A stretch of DNA of 27,802 nt from contig JAISJY010000084.1 in NCBI GenBank assembly GCA_031261365.1, positions 1 through 27,802 on the forward strand, given 5' to 3'. The position numbers were made by a program, and so were the translations under genes. Below are positions 7,425-15,075 of the stretch, one piece after another (the first letter of the stretch is position 1; each line of letters begins with the position of its first letter). The stretch comes from Caryophanales bacterium. GTDB lineage: Bacteria > Bacillota_I > Bacilli_A > RFN20 > JAISJY01. Under the pieces are notes generated by a model. It saw only the letters and a program-made list of their open reading frames with translations. It ran no database searches and had not been told where the DNA came from.

Positions 7425-7781
7425 TTAGATAAGTAAATCGGCTGTGGCTTGATTAGTTGCAATAGGAATATTATAAACAACAGCAATTCTTAATAAAGCT
7501 TTAACATCAGGGTCATGAGGTTGGGCTTGTAAAGGGTCACATAAAAAGATAACAATATCTATTTTACCTTCAGCAACAGCTGCCCCTATTTGTTGGTCAC
7601 CACCTAATGGACCACTTAAATATGTAAAGACATTTAAGCCTGTTTCCTTTTGGATTAATTTAGCCGTTGTTCCTGTCCCACAAAGGTTATATGTTTTTAA
7701 TTTTTCATGGTGTTGCTTGACCCATTTTACTATCTCTTCTTTTTTATGGTCATGAGCAATTAAAGCAATGGTTTTTGGCAT
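7425..7781 (-). CDS. mgsA: Methylglyoxal synthase
   Basis: This enzyme converts dihydroxyacetone phosphate to methylglyoxal and phosphate, a bypass of lower glycolysis used when phosphate is short or sugar uptake is excessive. The 118-residue protein shows all family blocks: IALIAHDHKK at the start with His10 and Asp11, the phosphate-binding GTGTTAKLI, SGPLGGDQQIG with Asp62 at the position of the E. coli catalytic Asp71, and DPLQAQPHDPDVKAL with Asp82 and His89 matching the E. coli Asp91/His98 pair. The length is slightly shorter than the E. coli protein because the ends are trimmed. AAAGGAGGG lies just before the start. It is divergent from the histidine kinase gene and upstream of rpmH in the same direction. 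The enzyme could relieve sugar-phosphate stress in a sugar-degrading organism; that link is inference. Confidence 0.95.
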   Translation of the reverse strand: MPKTIALIAHDHKKEEIVKWVKQHHEKLKTYNLCGTGTTAKLIQKETGLNVFTYLSGPLGGDQQIGAAVAEGKIDIVIFLCDPLQAQPHDPDVKALLRIAVVYNIPIATNQATADLLI

Positions 7782-7840
7782 TTCTACCCTCCTTTATAGA
7801 AAGATTTTACCATATTATAAAAATTAAATATTTATCTTTT

Positions 7841-7869
7841 TTCAATTTATTTTATAAAAGATATATAAT
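7841..7869 (+). promoter_or_regulatory. Putative promoter of the hybrid histidine kinase
   Basis: A perfect -10 box TATAAT lies at 7864-7869. The best 17-bp-spaced -35 is TTCAAT at 7841-7846, which is weak. Transcription from this -10 would begin around 7876, only about four bases before the ATG at 7880, so the mRNA would be nearly leaderless. Confidence 0.45.
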
Positions 7870-7879
7870 ACTATCAAAG

Positions 7880-10579
7880 ATGAAAAATATATTTAAAAAG
7901 TTTGTAGATAATAACAAAAAAGTAATAGGAAAATATGTAACAGATGATTCTTTGCCTTTAGATGTTAGGAGAGTAAATGTCGTTTATATAGTTGGAGCTT
8001 TTAGTGCTACTTTTGGTTTAATTCTTCGCATAATTTTAGGTTCAAGTATCTATGTTAATTTAATAGTTGGCTCAATTATTGTTTTTGTAACTGTTTGGTT
8101 TTATTTAGGTAATTATTTAAAATGGTATAAGTTTATGAGAATAGGAGCTGTTGTTGGTTTATGCTTCTTCCTCTTTCCTTTAGCTTATTTTATTCTAGGT
8201 GGTGTTGAAAGTGGAATGCCAGCCTACTTCGTTTTAAGTATTGCAATTATTTTTGCTTTACTAAAAGGATGGGCAAGGATTTTATCTTTTTTAGGACATC
8301 TAGCTGTTATTATTTCTTGTTACATTTTAGGTTATTATTTTCCTAATTTAGTTCAACCTATGTCAACTTTATCACCTGAAGTTGAACATTTACAGTCTTT
8401 AATAACTTGTGGTATTTGTGTCGGTATGCTTATTGCTTTTCAAAATTTTTTATTTGAAAATGCTCATGCTAAAACGGAAGAATATGCTTTATATGTTTCT
8501 AAACAAAATGAAGCAGTCAATACTCTTAATGAAGCGGCTAATACTTTATTAACTGCTACTCCTGAAACTATTTTAACTGTTTTAAATGAGCATACTCTAA
8601 CTTTTAGAAAAGTAATTAATATTGAAAATGTTTATATTTTCCAATTTGACCACCATAATCCTAAATTATATTTACACACGAGATATTATTATAGTTCTAG
8701 AGGTTTTCTTTTCCCAGATTCATATATTGGAGAAGAAGCAACTGTTTTATTATTTAAAAATTGGTATGAAACTTTAATGAAGGGAAATCCAATTCAATAT
8801 TATGTGGAAGATATGAATGAGCAAGAACAAGCTTTCTTTAATTTAAGAAATGTTAAAGCTTTCTTTATGATACCTGTTTTTATTAATGGGATGTTTTGGG
8901 GTATGTCTTCTTTTGCTTATACTAAAAAGATTAATATTTTAGATAGTGGAGATAAACAAAACTTATTAACATTATCTTCTTTGTATGTTAATGCTATTAT
9001 TAGAAATGATTTAACTATTTCTGAAAGAGAAGCTAAAGATATTGCTTTAAAGAGTGCTCAAGCCAAATCTGATTTCTTAGCTAATATGAGTCATGAAATA
9101 AGAACACCAATGAATGCTATTAAGGGTATGACAGAACTTGCTAAAAAGAGTGATGAGCCAGAAAAGTTAGCATATTATTTAGAAAGAGTAACCGATGCTT
9201 CTAATCATTTATCTGGTGTTATTAATGATATTTTAGATATGTCAAAGATAGAAGCTAATAAATATATTTTATCTTTGGTTGATTTTGACTTTGATGATAT
9301 GGTTAATAAAGTTGTTAGTGTTTTAGAATATAGATTTATGGAGAAACATCAAACCTTAACAACATATATGGATGTTGATATTCCTTCAATGTTAGTTGGT
9401 GATGATATTCGCTTAGCCCAAATCTTAACTAATTTATTATCAAATGCTATTAAGTTTACTGAGGATTATAAGAGTATATCTTTAAGAATAGAAAAAAGTA
9501 ATGAAGATAATGAAATGGTTGAAATAAAAGTCATAGTTCAAGATTCTGGAATTGGTATTAGTGAAAAACAACAAAGTAAATTGTTTTCCTCTTTTCAACA
9601 AGCTGACAATTCTACTTCTAGAAAGTTTGGAGGGACAGGCTTAGGCTTATCTATTTCTAAAGGTTTAGTGGAATTAATGAATGGTAAAATATGGGTAGAA
9701 TCTAAAGAGAATATTGGCTCTAAGTTTATCTTCACAGCTCAATTAGCTAAAAGTAAAAAAGAGAGCAAGAAGAAATTAAACGGGGATGTAGCTTGGCAAA
9801 AAAAGAAAGTATTAACTATTTTTGATGATAGTAATTTTGCTTATTATATGAAAGAGATAAATAAAAAATATGCTTTAAATATAACTCCTCTTATTCCTTT
9901 AGCAGTTGATACTAGTCAAGTTTATGATATTGTTTTTATAGATTATTTAATTGAAGAAACATTACAAAATACAATTATAAGCAAATTGAAGAAAACAAAC
10001 GAAAAGATTAAAGTTGTTTCTATTTTAACTTTGGCAGAGTGGAATAATATTAAAGATAGTAATATTTATAATCAGTTTTTACCTAAACCTGTCTTTTATA
10101 AACAAATAATAATGATTCTTAATAGTTCTTTTTCACATATGATAATTAAAGACGATATTAATAATAATGTTCCTCAAGAGAATGAGTTTCAAGGCTTTAG
10201 AATATTATTAGTTGAAGATATTGCTATTAATAGAGAGATAGTGATGGCTTTATTAGAAACAACTAAGTTAGAAATAGATGTGGCAGAAAACGGGCAAGAA
10301 GCTATTGAAAAATACAAAGAAAATTATAAGAAATATAGTTTAATATTTATGGATTTACAAATGCCTATTTTAGATGGCTATGGAGCAACAAAAGGAATAA
10401 GAGAATTTGAACTTAATAAAAATGCTTATACTCCGATTATTGCCATGACCGCGAATGTCTTTAAAGAAGATATTGATAAATGTTTAGAAGTTGGGATGAA
10501 TGGACATATAGGCAAGCCAATAAATATTGAAGAGGTGGCTAAAACTATTAGGCAATACACGAGCAAAAGGCAAAGATAG
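7880..10579 (+). CDS. Membrane hybrid sensor histidine kinase (GAF-HisKA-HATPase-REC)
   Basis: From the ATG at 7880 this is 899 residues. Residues about 30-190 hold roughly six membrane segments. A GAF-like domain follows (about 205-370, VINIENVYIFQFD to LSSLYVNAII), then a HisKA domain with H-box SHEIRTPMNAIKGM (phospho-acceptor His405). The HATPase domain has N-box ILTNLLSNAIKF, G1 DSGIGIS and G2 FGGTGLGLSI. About 100 residues then resemble a degenerate receiver (IFDD, FIDYL, LPKPVF). The protein ends in a full receiver (VEDIAIN, MDLQMPILDGYG with Asp825, MTAN, GKPI). No output or DNA-binding domain is present, so a separate partner is expected. An alternative start at 7775 would overlap the mgsA start and include the promoter, so I rejected it. 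The signal sensed is unknown. Confidence 0.9.
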   Translation: MKNIFKKFVDNNKKVIGKYVTDDSLPLDVRRVNVVYIVGAFSATFGLILRIILGSSIYVNLIVGSIIVFVTVWFYLGNYLKWYKFMRIGAVVGLCFFLFPLAYFILGGVESGMPAYFVLSIAIIFALLKGWARILSFLGHLAVIISCYILGYYFPNLVQPMSTLSPEVEHLQSLITCGICVGMLIAFQNFLFENAHAKTEEYALYVSKQNEAVNTLNEAANTLLTATPETILTVLNEHTLTFRKVINIENVYIFQFDHHNPKLYLHTRYYYSSRGFLFPDSYIGEEATVLLFKNWYETLMKGNPIQYYVEDMNEQEQAFFNLRNVKAFFMIPVFINGMFWGMSSFAYTKKINILDSGDKQNLLTLSSLYVNAIIRNDLTISEREAKDIALKSAQAKSDFLANMSHEIRTPMNAIKGMTELAKKSDEPEKLAYYLERVTDASNHLSGVINDILDMSKIEANKYILSLVDFDFDDMVNKVVSVLEYRFMEKHQTLTTYMDVDIPSMLVGDDIRLAQILTNLLSNAIKFTEDYKSISLRIEKSNEDNEMVEIKVIVQDSGIGISEKQQSKLFSSFQQADNSTSRKFGGTGLGLSISKGLVELMNGKIWVESKENIGSKFIFTAQLAKSKKESKKKLNGDVAWQKKKVLTIFDDSNFAYYMKEINKKYALNITPLIPLAVDTSQVYDIVFIDYLIEETLQNTIISKLKKTNEKIKVVSILTLAEWNNIKDSNIYNQFLPKPVFYKQIIMILNSSFSHMIIKDDINNNVPQENEFQGFRILLVEDIAINREIVMALLETTKLEIDVAENGQEAIEKYKENYKKYSLIFMDLQMPILDGYGATKGIREFELNKNAYTPIIAMTANVFKEDIDKCLEVGMNGHIGKPINIEEVAKTIRQYTSKRQR

Positions 10580-11313
10580 TGAATAAGATATTTGTTTTTT
10601 CAGGAACAGGAAATAGTTTAAAATGTGCTTATTTATTACAAGAACAATTACAAGAAACTGAGATAGTTTTAATTACTTCTAAAAATATTGTTTCTCAAAT
10701 AGAATGTGATACTTTTATTTTAATCTTTCCTATTTATGCTTATGATGTACCTTCAATTATTGAAGAGTTTCTTAAAAAATCAATTATTAAAGCTAAATAT
10801 ATAAGTGTTCTTGTTACTTATGGTTCTACTTGTGGTCCTACTTATCAAATAATAAAAAGATTACTACCTTTAAATTACTTTAACAAAATTAAATCAATTG
10901 AAAACTTTCAAAGTATTTTCCCCTTTCCTAAAGAAAAAAAGATTAATAAAATAAAAAAAGAAACTCAAATAAAAATAAATAGTATTGCTTTAGATATTAA
11001 AGAAGAAAAGAAGTTTCATATTAAGAGTTTTTATTTCTTAACTTTTATACCGAGACATCTTTATAACTTATTCAAGAAGACAAAATTATTTACTAATAAA
11101 ACAAATAAGAAATGTACTCTTTGTGGTCTTTGTCAAAGAATATGTCCTGTTCAAGCTATTCAACAAAAAGATAAAGTTGTTTTTGATAATAAAAAATGTT
11201 TACACTGCCAAAGATGCGTAGCGTATTGCCCTTTAAAAGCGATAAACTTTTTATTAGTAACAAATAAAACCAAGAGATATCACAATTTAGAAATAGAAAT
11301 AAAAGACTTTTAA
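10579..11313 (+). CDS. EFR1-type flavodoxin/2[4Fe-4S] ferredoxin protein
   Basis: This is a 244-residue electron-transfer protein of the EFR1 (EFR family ferrodoxin) type found in anaerobic Bacillota. The N-terminal flavodoxin-like domain opens with KIFVFSGTGNSL, the FMN phosphate-binding loop. The C-terminal part has two Cys-x2-Cys-x2-Cys-x3-Cys clusters (Cys179/182/185/189 and Cys207/210/213/217), each able to hold a [4Fe-4S] centre. It starts with GTG and overlaps the kinase stop by one base (TAGTG), so it is probably co-transcribed with it. Its stop codon overlaps the stop of the convergent DUF4432 gene by four bases and no terminator lies between. The physiological partner is unknown. 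Confidence 0.9.
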   Translation: MNKIFVFSGTGNSLKCAYLLQEQLQETEIVLITSKNIVSQIECDTFILIFPIYAYDVPSIIEEFLKKSIIKAKYISVLVTYGSTCGPTYQIIKRLLPLNYFNKIKSIENFQSIFPFPKEKKINKIKKETQIKINSIALDIKEEKKFHIKSFYFLTFIPRHLYNLFKKTKLFTNKTNKKCTLCGLCQRICPVQAIQQKDKVVFDNKKCLHCQRCVAYCPLKAINFLLVTNKTKRYHNLEIEIKDF

Positions 11314-12248
11314 AATACTTTAATGATTATGGTATAGGAATGTTTTTCTCCTGCCTCTATCTTTTTATATTCTTTTTTTATTAAATTAGTAGTAGCAGGT
11401 TCAATTCCTAAAACATAATCCGCACTAGCCGAACTTTTCCATTGGGTTAAATAAGGTAAGTCATTTGTTTCAAAGGTAAACTCAATATTTCTCTTATTTG
11501 AAACTGTAACTGTTTCTTTTCCTTCTTTTAAATGATGAACAAAAACTTCTTCTTCTGTTTGGGGTAAAGGCTTTTCAAAAGTTAATAATTTAGCTTGATT
11601 ATCTTCAGCCTTTTTATTAACAAAGTAAGTTTCAGAAATGTTTGGAATATTAACCTTTGTCTTTTCATCTAATAAAGGATATCCTAAATTAAAATGGTAT
11701 AAAAGCATATATTCATCAGTTCCAAAACCAGCATTTTCAACGGTGTCTTCAATTCTTAATTCATCACTTAAATAAGCTAAAGTTATTTTCCTTTTTAAGA
11801 TTAACTTACTGCCAAAAAGAGAAGTATATTTCATTTCTCCACTGATTGAAACATAATATTTATTATTTCTTTCTACTCTTTCAATTAAAACATTTTCACT
11901 AGGAATGCTTGAGATACTACCATGTTGAATAAAGGTTTTGCTAGGAGAGCCAATATTATCTAAACCACAAGTATAAAGAAAACCTCCATCAAAGGTATTT
12001 AAAAAGCTTAAATTGGAAGGATTATTTAAACCATTTTTACAAATAAAAGCTATATTTTCACCTTTATAATCAGCTCTAAAGATATCTAAACATTTATCTT
12101 GTTTAATAAAAAGATTATATTTACCATTAAATAATCTAATAATTGTTTGTCCTTTGCCTTTGCCTTCACTAACAATAAACCTTTCAGCTCCACATAAAGT
12201 TGAGATATCACCAACATAATGTTTAATTTCTTCAATCTTTGTTTTCAT
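11310..12248 (-). CDS. DUF4432 family protein (galactose-mutarotase-like fold)
   Basis: This 312-residue cytoplasmic protein fits the DUF4432 branch of the aldose 1-epimerase (mutarotase) superfamily. Supporting motifs in order are KCLDIFRADYKGENIAF, GGFLYTCGLDNIG, HGSISSIPSENV, LLYHFNLGYPLLDE and the late GIEPATT. These His and Glu segments match where mutarotase-like sugar-binding residues occur. Members usually sit in sugar-use loci; a role in interconverting anomers or binding a released sugar is inferred, and no substrate can be read from sequence. It overlaps the upstream AraC gene by 17 bp and is likely co-transcribed with it. It is complete, with no signal peptide. Confidence 0.85.
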   Translation of the reverse strand: MKTKIEEIKHYVGDISTLCGAERFIVSEGKGKGQTIIRLFNGKYNLFIKQDKCLDIFRADYKGENIAFICKNGLNNPSNLSFLNTFDGGFLYTCGLDNIGSPSKTFIQHGSISSIPSENVLIERVERNNKYYVSISGEMKYTSLFGSKLILKRKITLAYLSDELRIEDTVENAGFGTDEYMLLYHFNLGYPLLDEKTKVNIPNISETYFVNKKAEDNQAKLLTFEKPLPQTEEEVFVHHLKEGKETVTVSNKRNIEFTFETNDLPYLTQWKSSASADYVLGIEPATTNLIKKEYKKIEAGEKHSYTIIIKVF

Positions 12249-13140
12249 TTAATTCCCTTTCTTTTTTTCTAAACATCAATGGACTACATTTAAATCTTTT
12301 TTTGAATTCAGTGGAAAAATATAAGGGATTTTTATAGCCGACAATGGTCGCGATTTGAGAGATAGAAAAGTTAGAAGTATTTAATAAAGATAAAGCTTTT
12401 TGTAAACGGGTTTCAATAATATATTTACTTAAAGTTATCTTAGTTTCTTTTTTAAATAATCTTGATAAATACTCTTCACTAATAAAAAAAGTATTAGAGA
12501 TTTGATTAACTGTTAATTCGGGTTTAGTAAAGTTATTATTTACATATTCAACAATTTTTGTAACCATTGGATTAGAGTTTTCATTAGGATTAACATTAAT
12601 ACCAATTTCCCCATATAAGATAGAAAAAATCTTCATTATACCTGCTAAAACGGCTAATTGGTTATTGTCCTCGTGGTATTTATGGTTAATTAATTTTAAT
12701 AATTCTTTGATATAAATATTAAAGTTTTTAGGGTATATAACATGATTACTTCTATTTAAACTAACCTTATCAGCTAATAATGAAGCTGAATAACCAAACA
12801 TTTCAACCCAGATATATTCCCAAGGATTATTAGGATTAGGGTAATAAGTATGTTTACCAGAACTAGGTAAAATAAAGATAGCTCCTGCTTTAATTGGGTA
12901 AGAAATATCGTCTACAATTAAAACACCTTCCCCTCTTAAAACAAAATGAAGAATAGTTAAAGAAGTGTTTTCTTTGCTGATTTCTTTTTTAGTTTTATTA
13001 CATTTTTCATAACCTACAACTAAAACTTTAATGTCTAAATTAATATTGTTTTCAATATATTTAACATAGATATCATTATTAGGTAGGGAATATTCTTCTT
13101 TCACAATAATATTATAGATTAGCATTTCAAAAAAACACAT
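12232..13140 (-). CDS. AraC-family transcriptional regulator
   Basis: This 302-residue DNA-binding regulator has an N-terminal cupin-like sugar-sensing domain (about 50-130: LRGEGVLIVDD, IKAGAIFILPSSGKHTYYP, NPWEYIWVEMFG). The C-terminal AraC double helix-turn-helix (about 200-295) contains LTVNQISNTFFISEEYLSRLFKK and SISQIATIVGYKNPLYFSTEFKKRFKCSPLMFRK. It is divergent from the ABC transporter/glycan operon and is the obvious candidate for its sugar-responsive activator. The stop is TGA, confirming the standard code. The start is uncertain: the first ATG (13140) has only a weak AAGA upstream, and a second ATG at 13125 would remove five residues. Confidence 0.93.
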   Translation of the reverse strand: MCFFEMLIYNIIVKEEYSLPNNDIYVKYIENNINLDIKVLVVGYEKCNKTKKEISKENTSLTILHFVLRGEGVLIVDDISYPIKAGAIFILPSSGKHTYYPNPNNPWEYIWVEMFGYSASLLADKVSLNRSNHVIYPKNFNIYIKELLKLINHKYHEDNNQLAVLAGIMKIFSILYGEIGINVNPNENSNPMVTKIVEYVNNNFTKPELTVNQISNTFFISEEYLSRLFKKETKITLSKYIIETRLQKALSLLNTSNFSISQIATIVGYKNPLYFSTEFKKRFKCSPLMFRKKERELNENKD

Positions 13141-13151
13141 TTTTTTTAATC

Positions 13152-13167
13152 TTGAAAGCGATTTTTT
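13152..13167 (+). promoter_or_regulatory. Possible catabolite-responsive (cre-like) operator
   Basis: TTGAAAGCGATTTTTT matches the CcpA/LacI-family cre consensus WTGNAANCGNWNNCW at every defined position except the late C, which is T. It lies in the divergent 119-bp gap, close to the AraC start and about 47 bp before the transporter -35 box. A glycan-use operon is a usual target of catabolite repression. Single matches of this kind occur by chance in AT-rich DNA, so this is a moderate call. Confidence 0.4.
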
Positions 13168-13213
13168 AAATGTTCATATCAAAAAAACAAATAAAAGTAG
13201 ATAAAAAAATCAA

Positions 13214-13241
13214 TTTACAAATCTTTATTTAAGGGTATACT
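13214..13241 (+). promoter_or_regulatory. Promoter of the glycan-use operon
   Basis: TTTACA (13214-13219) and TATACT (13236-13241), 16 bp apart, form a good sigma-A promoter upstream of the GTG start at 13260. The expected start of transcription near 13248 leaves a leader of about a dozen nucleotides carrying the AAGGA ribosome site. I see no other promoter of this quality in the tightly packed genes that follow, so it probably drives the whole eight-gene unit. Confidence 0.65.
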
Positions 13242-13259
13242 TGATATTAAGAAGGAAAA

Positions 13260-14195
13260 GTGAAAATAATTTTAAAGAAAAAGAAAGAAAAAAGTTATTC
13301 TACAGGCAAAGGTCTGATATTGTTTTTAATACCAACAGTTGTTTATTTATTGATATTTCATTATTTACCAATGAGTGGTTTAGTAATAGCCTTTGAAGAT
13401 TATAATTCTTATCAAGGTATATTTGGTTCTCCTCTGGCTAAAAACTATGGTTTTGCTAATTTTATTAATTTCTTTAATATGCCTAACTTTTGGCTTATTA
13501 TAAAAAATACTTTAGTTATTTCTGTTTATTCTATTGTGGTTAATACTATTTTACCGATTATCTTAGCCTTATTTATAAATGAAATTAGGAATAAACATTT
13601 TAAGAAGACAGTTCAAACTATTTCTTATGCTCCTTATTTTGTTTCAACAGTTGTTTGTGTGGGAATGATTTTTGCTTTTTCTAATTATGAACATGGTATT
13701 TTTAATACTATTGCTAAGTTTTTTGGTGGTAAACCTTCTAATATGTTAGAAAGTGATACTTGGTTTTCTACCATTTATGTAGTTTCAGGCTTATGGCAAG
13801 GCTTAGGCTGGTGGGCAATTATCTATGTTGGAGCTTTAGCCAATGCTAATATGGAATTACATGAGGCAGCAGTTTTAGATGGGGCTAATAGATTACAAAG
13901 AATATGGCATATTAATTTACCAACAATTATTCCTATGGCAATTATTATGTTTATTTTAAGTGTTGGGAATATTTTAAGTGTCGGTTTTGAGAAAGTGTTT
14001 TTAATGCAAACTAGTGGAAACTTAGGAGCTAGTGAAATATTATCTACTTATACTTATAGAGTATCTTTAATGTCTAGAATACCTCAATATAGTTATGCAA
14101 CCGCGATTGGACTTTTTAATTCAGTAGTCAGTATGGTGATGTTAATTGCTGTCAATAAAATAGCAAAGAAAGTCGGAGATACTAGTTTATGGTAA
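13260..14195 (+). CDS. ABC sugar transporter permease, LplB/YteP type
   Basis: This is a 311-residue inner-membrane permease of the carbohydrate uptake type 1 family. It has about six membrane helices, starting with GLILFLIPTVVYLLIFHYLP. The EAA loop that docks the ATPase is present as ELHEAAVLDGANRLQRIWHI, with the LP at its end. The LplB/YteP group works with YtcP-like permeases and long YtcQ/LplA-like binding proteins, some of which import rhamnogalacturonan fragments in B. subtilis. The start is GTG at 13260 with AAGGA a few bases upstream; the N-terminus is Lys-rich and cytoplasmic. It overlaps the next permease by 7 bp. No ATPase gene is nearby. Confidence 0.93.
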   Translation: MKIILKKKKEKSYSTGKGLILFLIPTVVYLLIFHYLPMSGLVIAFEDYNSYQGIFGSPLAKNYGFANFINFFNMPNFWLIIKNTLVISVYSIVVNTILPIILALFINEIRNKHFKKTVQTISYAPYFVSTVVCVGMIFAFSNYEHGIFNTIAKFFGGKPSNMLESDTWFSTIYVVSGLWQGLGWWAIIYVGALANANMELHEAAVLDGANRLQRIWHINLPTIIPMAIIMFILSVGNILSVGFEKVFLMQTSGNLGASEILSTYTYRVSLMSRIPQYSYATAIGLFNSVVSMVMLIAVNKIAKKVGDTSLW

Positions 14196-15067
14196 ACATT
14201 TATAAAAAAGACAAAATCTTTGATTGGGTTGTGATTATTATCATGGGTGTCTTTTCTGTTGTTCTTTTGCTACCTTTATTACATGTTTTAGCAAGTTCTT
14301 TTTCTAGTCCTGAAGCTGTTAATTTAGGAAAGGTAGGCTTATTTCCTGTGAACTTTTCTTTAGTCAGTTATCAAAAAGTCTTTGCTAATAAACTAATAAT
14401 GAGAGGTTATTTAAATACTATCATCTATACTGTTATTGGAACAATTATTCAATTAATACTTCAATTTACAGCCGCTTATGCTCTTTCTAGAAAAGATTTA
14501 AAGTATAAGAGATTTTGGAATGTCTTTTTTGTGATACCGATGTTTATTGGTGGTGGAATGATACCTACTTATTTAGTTGTTAAGAGTTTAGGCATGATTA
14601 ATACTATTTGGGCAATGATAATTCCTGGTTGTGTCAGTTTATTTAATATTATCATTATTAGAACTTATATGACTTCTATGATACCTTATGAATTACAAGA
14701 AGCAGCAATGATAGATGGGGCAAGTAACTTTAGAATATTTATTCAAATTGTTGTCCCACTTAGTAAACCAATAATCGCGGTTATGACTTTATATGCTATT
14801 GTCGGTTATTGGAATGCTTATTTTAATTCTTTACTTTATTTAACAGATGATAGTTTGTTCCCTTTACAAAGAGTTTTACAAACAATGTTAATTGCCAATG
14901 ATTCTGGGCAAATAGGTGGTGGAGTTGGAAATGTGGAAAGTGAATTATTAGCAGAAACTTTGAAGTACGCGACTATCATCGTTTCCACTGCTCCAATATT
15001 ATTGTTGTATCCATTTTTCCAAAGGTTCTTTGAAAAAGGGTTAATGGTTGGTGGTTTAAAAGGTTAG
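14189..15067 (+). CDS. ABC sugar transporter permease, YtcP/LplC type
   Basis: This is the second permease subunit, 292 residues with about six membrane helices (first VVIIIMGVFSVVLLLPLLHV). The EAA loop reads ELQEAAMIDGASNFRIFIQI followed by VVPLSKP, as in the CarB/YtcP family. It should form a heterodimer with the preceding LplB-like permease and be energised by a shared MsmX-type ATPase. The segment ASSFSSPEAVNLGKVGLFPVNF after the first helix is typical of this group. It overlaps the preceding gene by 7 bp and is followed 8 bp later by the binding-protein gene. Confidence 0.93.
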   Translation: MVNIYKKDKIFDWVVIIIMGVFSVVLLLPLLHVLASSFSSPEAVNLGKVGLFPVNFSLVSYQKVFANKLIMRGYLNTIIYTVIGTIIQLILQFTAAYALSRKDLKYKRFWNVFFVIPMFIGGGMIPTYLVVKSLGMINTIWAMIIPGCVSLFNIIIIRTYMTSMIPYELQEAAMIDGASNFRIFIQIVVPLSKPIIAVMTLYAIVGYWNAYFNSLLYLTDDSLFPLQRVLQTMLIANDSGQIGGGVGNVESELLAETLKYATIIVSTAPILLLYPFFQRFFEKGLMVGGLKG

Positions 15068-15075
15068 GAGGTAAA

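Noticed and set aside
7775..7879. Upstream ATG at 7775 extending the histidine kinase by 35 residues
   Set aside because: It would start inside the divergent mgsA start codon region and translate through the only good -10 box; the added residues are aromatic/Lys-rich and typical of translated AT-rich DNA.
5543..13140. Mollicutes-type genetic code with TGA read as Trp
   Set aside because: Trp codons in the genes read are TGG, and yidC and the AraC gene end at TGA exactly where their families end.
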